Assembly: GCF_011386835.1 (NCBI RefSeq)
Contig: NC_088800.1
Span: 51,489,439-51,553,438 of the forward strand
From: Chrysemys picta bellii
Lineage: Eukaryota > Chordata > Testudines > Emydidae
Length of the DNA stretch: 64,000 bases
Reading direction: 5' to 3'
Part shown: positions 50,529 to 62,500 of the stretch, in pieces
How the letters are laid out: every line of letters starts with the position of its first letter
Position numbering within the stretch: the stretch's first letter is position 1
Position numbers and translations under genes: made by a program
The notes under the pieces: generated by a model
Told to the model about the DNA's origin: nothing
The model's database searches: none
The model's input: only the letters and a program-made list of their open reading frames with translations

Positions 50529-53500
50529 GTGAGCGTCCTCCACGCCCCTGGGCGGGTTGGGGCCTCTATGGGGAGTTGGGGGGTCTCTCTGCGGTGGGTG
50601 GGGCCCCTCTGTGGTGAGTGTAGGACGATGGGGCCCTGTAGGGCGAGGGGTCCTTCTGGGGAGTGGGGTCCTTCTGCTGTGGGTGGGGGGTCCTGCAGGA
50701 GCTGGGTTGCCAGCCAGTGGTTAGGGGGCTCCAGCCCCAGTTTTGGCAGAACTCAATGCTCCTCATGTGGGGTTAAGGCCAGGGCGGGGGCTTTGCCGGC
50801 TCGGTTGTCTAGTTTCTGGTGGGGATCGTGGGGGTTCCCTGAGACGGGTAATGCTCCCTCTCTGCTGGATGATCCTCTAAGCCTCAGATGCTAAATTTTC
50901 AGACTTGACACATGAGGGCTGTGAAATGTCTGAAATACCCCTGCCAGGATCCTACCAACTTCCTCCCCACCCCCGCCCCCCATCAGATGGGCTTAAACCC
51001 CTGCAACCTCCCCTTCCATTTTCCTCAGACGGTATCTGGCAGTGGCACCTCCTAATTTTCCTTTTTACTTCTCCCCCTGTGTTCAGAGGGTGTGTTTTAG
51101 ATTTTATTTTTAAATTCCAAAGAGAGGGAGCCCCACTGGTTTAGGCGGGTGGATTTAAAAATCAACCGAGCCTATAGTGGGACAGGACCTGCCTGCAGGG
51201 GGAGGGGACTCACTCGGGGCTCCTGCATGGGCACCCAGGACATTAGAAAAGAGCTACCAGTCTTATCTTGGCCACTTCGGGTTTCTCATCGACCAGAGCC
51301 TTTCACATAAATTATAAAGGAAGGTTATAATTATTAAATGGAGGAAAGGCTGCAGGCTTTTCAAGGAGCAGATGAGATTTTTGCTTCAGAAAGGCAGGGT
51401 GTTTGAATGAATGAAAGGAGAGATTTTAATAAAAATAATTTAAAAAAAATAATTAAAAATGAGAGATTTTTGATATTTCAGGCTGATCACAGGACTAGAA
51501 ATCAGACTACAGGATTGCAGTTTACTGCTTTAAATAGAAGTCTCCTTTTATCAAGGTTTGATTTTTGCCATGACAGTAAAATCTAAACTTGAAATATGAC
51601 ATTTAAGCAACCCCCCACTCTTTCATGTCCAAATATCATTCTAGTTGTTTAATGTAATAATAGCTTACGTTTCTGGAGTGCCTTTTATCATGCAGGATAC
51701 CAAAATGCTTTACAAACTGCAATATTCATTGCTAATTTAATATGTCTTTCTCTGGGTTGAGGATAGCAGCTAACTGGCATATTTATGGAGGGAAGAGAGC
51801 ATGTATGGCCTAAGGCATGGGGGCAAGCTCCCCTACTTTTACAAAAGTACTATAAGGACTCGTATGTTCAGAGCAGACAAAACTTGCTTTTTTATGGTCT
51901 GTGCCTAGTAAAATGCTTGGCACTCTGCCTATTTAATTCATCTAATGAATTATTTTTTTTGCCAAAAACTATAAATGGGTTTTTGGCAAAACGATAAATG
52001 ATTTTTTAAATTACACTTTCTGCATTAATGGGACAGAATTTGTATACTTCGCCCAAGTTTAATATCTTCTGGTTCTATGGGGTACGTAACCGCTTCTAAA
52101 ATACACTATCTTTGCTTGCCAAATGTACTTTGGAATGCTTCAGTTACTTAATCGGTATCTGAATTTAAAATATTAGAAATGCAGCTTGTGTACACAATGT
52201 AGATATGTCTGTAGTATATGGGGTTATTTTAAAGTATAGCCATCCTAATATAAATTCTGGGCTACTAGAGCTGTACTGTCCGCCATCTAGTCTTGCTTCA
52301 ATTTCCTGGGCTGTTCAGTCAGTTTTGGTTCTGAATACAGGCTTAATTGGCATGCCAGTCTAGAGATGCAATGCCACTTACATTGCAGTAGTTCTCTTGC
52401 TGAAATCGGAGGTGGGGGAAAGGAACACCTATGAGAATAATAATCTGGTGATTTGTGCATGTCAAAATTGCCCTTAATTACATGGATATAGTCTTTTAGT
52501 CAAAGGTAACTAATAGGTAAGCCAAAGGCTATCTGGGGAGAATGGGGCATTGAGTTAGACTAGTAGCTCATTTCATTGTTGATCTTGGAAACTCCAAAGA
52601 GTTAATAGGATACATATTCATTTTGGCATAAAAGGATATTCTAGGTGGCCCATTGCTTTTTTTTGCCTAGACAGATACCTATAAATTTGCACTGGGAAAT
52701 ACCCAGTTGTGGGGACTGTCTTTAGCTTAGCTGGTGCCCGCGGCCCTATAATTAAAAATGATCAAGTCCCTGCAGCTGCTTGGCTTGTTTTCTTTATTTA
52801 ATTTCATGTATGATTTGTTTGTGGTTTGGTACATTTTGTTATATTACCTCTCTGACTTTTATTATTCTGTAAATTTACACTTATTTTAAAACATTTTTTA
52901 ATACCACGGATTGGAAATTAACTGATAGAACAGTGGACAAGGAAAATCATTAATTCCTGCAAGTGGAATATCACTGGGGTCACTAGTGGGACCCATATTT
53001 TTCATGACTGATCTTGAAGAAAACCCAGCTAATTAGACTTCCCAGTTAAACTATCATTGTATAAAAAGACCTACAAACCGGATTTGAAAAATACACCTGA
53101 CGTTGCCAAGCAGGAAATGTTCCATGGTGAGAAGAACAGCCCTAATCCATCAATTTGCAGAAAAGTTGGGGGATCTGTGTGTTTTTCTAGCCTTTATGGC
53201 TGCAAAGATAACTTTCCAAATGTGACACAGAGCAGAGCAAACAGACTGCTCCATCACTTGCTCTGTCTGCTGCTCAGAGCCCTATCAAGCAGCAGCAGAA
53301 TGAAACTGGCAAGTCTCTGGTCCCTGCTGCTCTTCAGAGTGGGCAGCAGTGAAATTGACAAGATTCATGTCATTTTCACTCCACTGCTGTTTGGCAAAGC
53401 TCTGAGCAGCAGCCCGGGCAGGTACTGGGGCTGTTTGCTGGGGAGGAAAATCCCAAAAGAAAGCTGTGTGGTGATGAGGGATCCCTGTCATGTAGTTCAG

Positions 53501-56500
53501 GGCTTAAGGTGAGAGTCCTTTTCCCTTCTAGCAGGTCAAGGTGTTTCAAATTTCTGACACCTACTATTCAGACTGCTACAAAAGATGCCATTCTTGAGCA
53601 GAATCCAGGGCCAGCATCTCAGTAGAAATCCGAACACCTCGCCCTTCCCAGCAAGTGGGAGCACTACTGGACTTCTCACTAGAGTATTGCCCCTGAATCT
53701 CTCTAGTGAGCCCTCTCTCTCTATCATTAGCTTTTGTCTCTGCCTCTAGTTAACTTAGTCCTTTGGCTAGCAGGTGCAGGGTGAACTTTCCTGTCCCTCC
53801 TTAGGAGGAGCAAGTAAGGGAACAGAATATATATAGAACAGACACTAGTCTAAATAAAATATCACAAGGAACCAATGCATGAAGGAAGGACTTGAATCTC
53901 TGAAGATGGTATTTCAAGGAGCAGTGAAAGGAGGCTATGGAAAGGAATAGGAAAATATTGACAGGAAAAAAAAATTAAGGCGACTGGCCACATCACTGAT
54001 GTTATTCCAGCACATTAACTACTGCATGAATGGGAATCGCATACGGAGGAAGTTTGCACAATGGAGGATGTTGGGCTAAATGGCCCAAGTGATCTCTTCT
54101 GGCCCTGTCAATTTAATTATTTTTATTTTAGTTGGTTAGTGATCCCGTTTTATACATGATTATGCAATTGAGTTGCTATCGTATCAAAGTCTAGAATTCT
54201 TTTTACTTTCCATTTCATTGAAGAAACAACATAACTTTTCCTGCAGTAGAGCAGGCTCAGTAACACCAATCACTTTCATGATAATATGTGGACTAGTATT
54301 CTTTACAGCTGTCATCTTTTGTCCTGAAATTTCGACTTGATGGTGCTCTTTCACTAACTAAGATGTCTGGGCTTTTTGTTTTTTCTAGTAATCCACTGTA
54401 GATGTTCCAGGTGTTTTTCTTTCCCTTCAAAACGAAGGGTAAGAAAACGGCCTCGAGTCCTGACATTACTGAGTCTCCCTGAAGACGTTCTGTTTCATGT
54501 TCTGAAAGGCCTTCCTGCTGAGGATATCCTCTCCATCCGAGCTGTGAGTCTGCTAACCCACTTCACCCCTGTAACGGGATGGGGTTTACCTCTGTCAGTG
54601 TGATGCCCTGGCTCCCAATGGCAGGACTGGACACGGGGAAGGCTGGATCCTCATGGCAGAGCAAATCTAACTACTGTATGTATTCTTTCAGTTTTCCTTC
54701 AGATCTCTGCCATCGTGGTAGCAGTTTTGTTGCTAAACCTCTCAGGATTGAGGATTAGCAGCAGTATTTGAGTGTTTTGTTTAAATTTTCCAGAGGGAGC
54801 TATCCTGACAAATCATTCTGACTGAACAGTTTGGTTCAGTTGAGGATGCTTATCTTATTTTCCAAAATTGACTTTTGTCTATCTAATTAATTAATGTAAA
54901 TACATTAATAGTTGTACAAATAGTTGTACAAAAATCTACCGGTGCCATGTTAATATGGCTATAACAGTAGACCATAAGAACGATTTTTCGGTGGATCCCT
55001 ATATGTTGTAGTAATGTACTTCTGTATTTTTCCCCCTAGGTGCACTCGCATCTTAAGTACCTTGTAGATAATCATGCTAGTGTTTGGGCATGTGCAAGTT
55101 TTCAAGAAGTTTGGCCTTCTCCAAAAAATCTGAAGATGTTTGAAAGGTAATGTATAGGAATCCAGGCATGGTCTATTCATTAGGGGAGATTTTCAAAGGT
55201 GCAGAGGAAAGCTAGGTACCCATTTCCTATTAACTTTCAATGAGAGTTGGACAACAAACTGCCTTTGACAATCTCCCCCTTAATGTGATTAGGAGCACTC
55301 TTAGTTTCCTGTCTACACTTCAGATTGGAACTGTCTTGTTAAGTGGAGCAGGGGGTCATAGTTATATTTGGAGTGTAAATGGATGCTGTGTCTACAAAGT
55401 GCTTTACAATCCTCTGATGGAATGTAGTGCATAAGCTAAAAGTATTGCTACTGCTTCTCTCTGATATTTGTGTATCAGTATAAATGTATAAGCCAGAAAT
55501 GTGGACCGAAAGGCTGCACAATTGTTTTTAAAGGATTTTTAAGACTAATATTTGGACTCTTTCCATATTTCAAAATAGGGTGATCAGACAGCAAATGTGA
55601 AAAATCGGGACAGGGGTTGTGGGTAACAGGAGTGTATATAAGAAAAAGATCCAAAAATCAGGACTGTCCGTATAAAATCGGGACATCTGGTCACCCTATT
55701 TCAAAATGAATTTAAAAACCTAAAGTTGCAAGCAAACGACTGTACTTTGAAAGAATAAAGACACTCCATCTGAAAAAGATGTGTATGGGTGTTGGCAAAG
55801 GCAAAACATAAGAGCTGAATCTGTCTGGTGCCTATGTAACCATCCTATGTGCTTCAGAGGTGCAAGTTCTGAATTCTTCAGCTGCATTCTGGAGCTGTGG
55901 CCATCTAGTAGAAATGAACATGGAAGCAGCTCTCCTGCTGCACTGGAATCTTCAAATGATTCAGATGCCCACAGATTAAATCTGAGTTACCTTTTTGTAC
56001 TCTTATTTAGGGCTGCTGAAAGGGGTAACTTTGAAGCTGCTGTGAAGCTGGGCATAGCATACCTGTACAACGAAGGCTGTAAGTATGAAAGCATGTGCTG
56101 TGGAGAAGATGGGAATTGCAGAGGGAAATGATGGTGGAGGGTGTAGTTCTATTTAAAAGAACAAAGAGATTTTATAGTGAAGCCTGATCAATAAGCTTGG
56201 ATTCTTTTTATTGGCCACATGCCAATCTTTATCCCTACTATTTTATGGATGTTTGGGTTTTTTCTGCCCGTGTTATAAGATTATTAAACACAAAAACACT
56301 GTTTTCCCCTCTCATTTCTGAGTATGAGGCAAGGTCTCGCTAATGGATTCCACTCCTAGCTGAAATGTGGATGTGTCTAAATCACACAGTTAGCAGCTCT
56401 TAAAGTTAGTTTGGAAGCCTCTAGTCAAATTTGGTTGTCATTTTGCCTGTCAAAAGCTTCACACTGAATCAAGCAGAGGCACTATTCCAACCTTCTTCTG

Positions 56501-59500
56501 CAACCTGTTACCATTTCTGTGAAACCATCCTGCTAACTGTTGTGCTGTGGCCTTATTAAATTCCAGGCAGATATTATGGATTAGCTTCTGTTCCCTCTTT
56601 AAAGCATCCGTTTCACTTATTCAGTATCCATCTCCGATGAGGGTCGTGCAGAAGTGAATGGGTTAAAGGCATCTCATTTCTTCAGCCTGACGGAGCGTCT
56701 GAATGTCTGTGCAGCCCCCTTTATCTGGCTCTTTATTCGTCCCCCGTGGTCCGTGAGCGGGAGCTGTTGTAAAGCTGTGGTCTATGAGAGCCTCAAAGCA
56801 GAGTGTCAGTTGCAGAAAGTAAGTGATGCGCTTTCTGTCAATGGCTTTAGGGCAGGGCAGCATATCCAAGGGGGAGGGATAGCTCAGTGGTTTGAGCATT
56901 GGCCTGCTAAACCTGGGGATTGGCCCTACTTTGAGCAGGGGGTTGGACTAGATGACCTCCTGAGGTCCATTCTAACTCTGATATTCTATGATCCACCCAG
57001 CAATTTGCACAATTACATTTCAGTTTCTCCAAGGAGTATCTTGTTCTCATGCCATTGATTTAGTTGTTTAACCATTGTTTAAAAATTAAAGTTGATACAG
57101 AGCAAAACTATATGTAGGAGAGGCACTACTTGGTAGCTGTCAAAGGATTGTACTGTGTTTGTTCTGCCAGGTTAATTTCTATCTCAAAGGTGATGAAATA
57201 TTGGGGGGGGGAAATGGTCAGTCCATGAAAGGCCAAGGGCAAACAAAGCTCTAGCCTTGGACTATTTTGAAAAATTCTCTCATTTTTTGGTTCTCTTTAA
57301 TAATGTGCAGTTTTAAAACTCCTTTTTTTTTTTAGGCTCAGAAAGGCTCTATTCTCCACTGCTTGGCTAAGGTTTTAAGTCTCTTTGAGGTGAGTAGTGT
57401 TCATTTCCCACTGATGGCTTTGGGAATTCTGAAGGTACAATTTTACAATGCAAATTTCCCCTGTGACTTTTCAAATGCTAGATGAGTTATTATCTTCATG
57501 TGAGATCAAACCAATTGTTCTTGGTTTCCCCCAGTGTGAAAAAAGTCTGAAGGCCTTTTCTATTTAAAGGGAAAGTGTCAATTTGAAATCAAATTAAGCT
57601 TCAATGTGGATCAAGTCCTGGGCCACATTTTCTGCTGGAGTAAACTTGTGCAGCTCTGACTTCAGTGGAACTGTGCCAGTTTACATCAGCTGAGAATCTG
57701 CCCCCATGTTTTTTTAAAAATGAGTTGAAAGTAGTTTTAGCTACCAGGCCTGCTTGTTGTGCTTGCAGTAAGGGAAGCCAGGTAACATCCTTTTGAAACC
57801 TGTCACACTGGGTACCAAAGGAAGGGGCAGGCTGGCCACCAGGAAGCCTAAATTGCTTTTGACTACCTGAAGAAAGCTGCAAAGTAACTCTTAAGCCAGG
57901 GTCTCCAAAAGACAGTGCCAGAGGTCTAGGAAACCATCTTGAACATTTGAAGGATGCTCCCGATGGTAATGGATTGATTCTGTACTGTAGCTTTCAATCT
58001 GAGGATGTTCTGTACTACTCAGCGTCTCTGGGGCTTATGTGCCCATCTGACTGGGTATGCACCATATATAACATTTGACCTTTTATTTTCAGGATGAAGA
58101 AAAAAGGAAAGAAGCCCTTGAAATGTTTCAAGAGTCTTCGAAGCAGGGTTGCCTAAACAGCTCCTACCTCCTCTGGGAAAGTAACAGAAGAGCTGCTGTG
58201 AGTACATTTGGCTCTTAAAATGATCTTTTCACCTTTATTACAGTGGCACCAAGAGTCCCCAACCAAGAATATAGTTCTGTTGTGTTGAGTGCTGTATATA
58301 CATCCAGCAAAAGACAGCTTACAGTCTAAATAGACAAGATGGATAAATGGTGACAGAGGAAGTAATATCCCCATTTTACAAATTGGAAAGATAAACACAG
58401 AGAGGCTAAGTGACTTGTCCAAAGTCGCACTGGAAGTCTGTGGCCCAACTGAGAATTGAACTCTGATCTCTTTAGTCCCCGTCCAATTCCTTCAATCCAG
58501 GATCATCCTTAAGAGAAAGAGACTGACTGTTGTGTGAGGATTTTCCCACAAATGGCAGAAAAGATAGGAGAAGTGATGCCTTTTGGATAGTAGGAGTACT
58601 CCAACCTTCACAAACATTGAACCAAATGGTTATCTCCCCTGGACAAAAGGGGCAATGCCTTCTTAATGCTGTTCATATTCCTTTTCTCTAGATGTCAGAT
58701 CCCGGCAGATACCTTCAGAGCTTCAGGAAACTAAGGGACTATGCAGCAAAGGGTTGCTGGGAAGCCCAGGTAAGACTTCCACTAGTGACACCAAGACATT
58801 TTTTGCATGCCCCTGTCCACACTGGCATAGAAAGACATGGGAGTGTGCTTAAATGTGGATCCAGTGGCTGGCCATTAGGAACAGCGGCTAAAACTCTTCT
58901 CAGAAAACACTTAAATGTACTCTGCAAAGTAACCTCTTCTGAAAATACTGCACTAGCACAAAGAAACCTGAGCAAGGGCTCATCTTTAGTAAGCAATCTT
59001 TAGCCTGAAGAGCCTGTCCCAAAATCCTGCACGTGTATTGTGTACTACAGTTCTGCCAGCTTTGAAAAATAACTGTTCTTAATGTCTCTGGAGTGAGTCC
59101 CATAAGCTAGGTTTCACTGTATTTTGAATGTGAAAATGACATGAGTTCTCCCAGGATTTCAGTTCAAATTTTGTTTCTCTGTCCAAATAGAAAATAACTC
59201 ACTTAATATTTACATTTCCCCTCCTGTCTGCCTGCTGTAGATATCTTTAGCCAAAGCTTGTGGGAATGGAAACCAGCTAGGATTAGAAGCAAAAGCCTCC
59301 AATGAGATGGTGTCTCAGCTCTTCCAGGCTTCCCTTTCTGTCAGAAAGCAAAGCATCTTCACTGTGCAGAAGGGAATGAACGAAACAATGAGGTAAAGAC
59401 AAGCTCAGCAGCCAGGTCTTTGACAAAGAAGTGTGTCTATGACATGGCAGGAAAGCCTGCTACTGTTTCCTTGTGCTTGTTATAGTTCTGTCTGGGGTGA

Positions 59501-62500
59501 GATGCAACCTATTAGATCATTAATCTCTTTACAGAGTTATCATAGTTAGTTCTGGGACACAAGCAGTGAAGTGCAATGCAAAAAAGTTTGTACTTTGTGA
59601 ATGTCCCTAATTGCACAGTGTCCCTGGATAGATCCAGAATGAAAGTGACGCTTATTTTGATAAGTTCATATTTTAAGATGTCTGTTTTACTTGCAATCTA
59701 CATTAATTTGCCAGTCTGCCTAAAAAACACCAACCATGGTCCATCAGCCCACAGTTTGACTCCAGTATCTGCCCTATTACCTAGATGCAACAGGACATTT
59801 CACTGAAGTCTTGTTTTGATGTTCAATATTTTGTTGGCTAGTAACTTTTGAAAGGATAAAAGTCTTGATATGTGTGGAGAATCTCTGGTGTTATAGCTGT
59901 CACTTAGCACAGGTGTGAATGATTTCTTACTTAAGGGATCATTTGATTTTTATCTCCTATCTAGGTACATCCTGATTGACTGGCTGGTAGAAGTGGCCAC
60001 CATGAAAGATTTCTCCAGCCTTTGTCTTCATATGACAGTGGGGTGCGTGGATCGGTACTTGAAGCTGAGACCTGTATCCCGGGCCCGGCTCCAGCTTTTG
60101 GGAATCGCGTGCATGGTCATTTGTACACGGTGAGTTTTGATGACTGACATGCATCAGTGGCAGTGGTTATACAAACTCAGCATTTAGCTATTATGTTCTG
60201 CTTTCTCAGCTGCACTAGTAACAGAGCTAGAACTGGCCTTCCTTGTCCCTTTACACAGTGACTGCCCTTTGAATTTTGCTCTTAATATTTCCAAATGAGG
60301 TACAAAGTGGAGCTGCTGCCACCTGAACACTTACTTAAATGTGCTGGAGGGGCTGGAGCTCTCCATACATGAAGTGCTGTCTTTTTTGTAGAGTAGATGA
60401 CTAGCATCAGAAATCATACTAGGAAGCAGGTCAGCACTATCATTCTGATCAGCCCATCTGCCATAACCGACTCAGAAAAGCAGATTTTTACCTCTATCTG
60501 TGTTCATGCAGTTTTAATAACAAGTCTTTGTGGCACAGAAGTATTGTGTTCATGGCCTAGTGTGTTATGTGGGACTAATTCCACTACCTCTGCGATTTCA
60601 AAGGCTCCAGGGTTTAAACGGAGATGCTGCCAAACAGGAGACTGAATTCCAGGCACAAGGTCTGGTTACTGGTTCTGCAGCTTTTCTGTGGGAATTACAC
60701 CTGTGAAAACTGCTGCAGGATCTAGGCCTTCGAGTCAGTGATATGATAAAGATGCAGGCCCAGGTTAAAGGTGGCATGGACAGGGCATTGTCTTGTGGAA
60801 CACCTGACACTCAACATGACTCAACCTGGTATCTTCCTAAGCTGTACTAACTTCCCCTTCTCCTCGCCTGTGCAGGTGTCTCCATAGCATAGGATATCCA
60901 TGGATATCTGCATGCAACCAAAACTCAGTGCATGTGGCTCTGCCTTGGGCCTGAGTGCTAACCATCTTTAATATTACAGCTTCATCAGCAAAGAGATCTT
61001 GACAATACGGGAAGCTGTGTGGCTAACAGACAACACATACAAATATGAAGATCTAGTCCGGATGATGGGGGAGATCATCTCTGCCCTGGAAGGCAAGATA
61101 AGGGTAAGTTTGTAAAACCAGGGGGTAGGATGCTTACCTTCTTGGGCTGTCCTTTGCTAAGTCATGGAGAGTTGCCATACTCAGTGGTGAGATGCGGATC
61201 CTTCCGCTTCTTTGTAGACTAGGCATGTTGCTTTAGGTGTTTCTGGTTTCCTCTGATCCAGCATCCTTTGGACAGGTGATTGGGTTCTTAATTTGAGTGA
61301 GATGTTTGAGGATTATTTTATGTAATTCTGTACCTGCAAGTACTTGATGCGATTGCACTGTAGGAAGTTAAATTTAACCCCCTTGAGACCAAGTCCAGAG
61401 ATCTCATGTATTCCCTCCTTATTGTCTGGGAAACATCTTGATACCACCGGGGTAATAAGAAACCATCTTTTGTAGTGAGCCTCCATGAAAAGGGATGGTC
61501 ACTTGGGAACAATTCCATTCTGTGTTTGGCAAAACTCTGACAATGAAGCACCAAACTCTGTGTTCTCCCTTATGCATTAGATTCCTACTATTGTGGATTA
61601 CAAAGAAGTGCTACTGACTATAATCCCCCTGGAGAGAAGAACACTTCACCTGTACAGCTTTATCTGTGAACTATCACTATTGAACACAGGTCTCTGTGTA
61701 TATTCTCCTGCCAATCTGGCTGCTGCAGCACTACTACTGGCTAAGATACTGCACAGGCAAGGTAAGGAACAGGCTGCTGCTAATCATTATTTCATAACTG
61801 GACCTGCAGGTTCTGCAATGTAGCACGTTCATCCATGCTGTCCCTCTGGATAGCAATCTTTCTGCTTTAGCACCAAGGTATCTACTTGTGCCAACTTGCC
61901 TCAGTCATGTTAAAGATAACAGACACTTCAAAGAAGGATGGGGGTGAGTTTGGCGCTTTCCCCCAGTAACTGCTGTGTCAAGCTCAAGCATTAGCAGGAG
62001 ACTTGGGTTTAAGAAATGCCCAAGGAATTTTTACTAGTAATACTACGGACTGGATTACATAGCTAGGAATCTCTAGTTCTGGCACCTGCAGCTGTTGTTG
62101 GAGCCTGAAAATTGATTCTGAATTTCGGATGGATTATCTGCTGGCATAATCTTATGTAGGATCTGCTTTATTTCTGCAGTACAGAATTTTGGGTGCTAAT
62201 GTATTTATTCCCTTCTCCAGCACATCCTTGGAACAGCCAGCTGTCTGAATGCACTGGATTCTCTCTTGAAGACCTGATACCCTGTGTGCTGAGCCTACAC
62301 CAAAAATGGTATAACCTTTAGAACCTTTCTGAGTAGCTCTAAGAGGTTGGTGGGGACCATTTGGCATCCAGCTGTTACAGACCCGCAACATAAATCTTAA
62401 TAATGAAGTTTTGCTAATTAGTTATTGTCTCAGAATTAAGGAGGTGACATTGGAGAGAATATGCCTCACTTCCCACAACACGGGAGAGGTTGAGAGAACT

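Noticed and set aside
49878..50543. A 221-codon minus-strand frame upstream of and over CCNF exon 1, as a possible divergent gene
   Set aside because: It lies in a CpG island, has no recognisable domain and overlaps the CCNF promoter and start. A divergent transcript is possible but not supported by sequence.
59576..59806. Short open frames inside CCNF introns as extra exons
   Set aside because: They lack splice sites in phase with neighbouring exons, and the protein matches cyclin F without gaps when they are left out.
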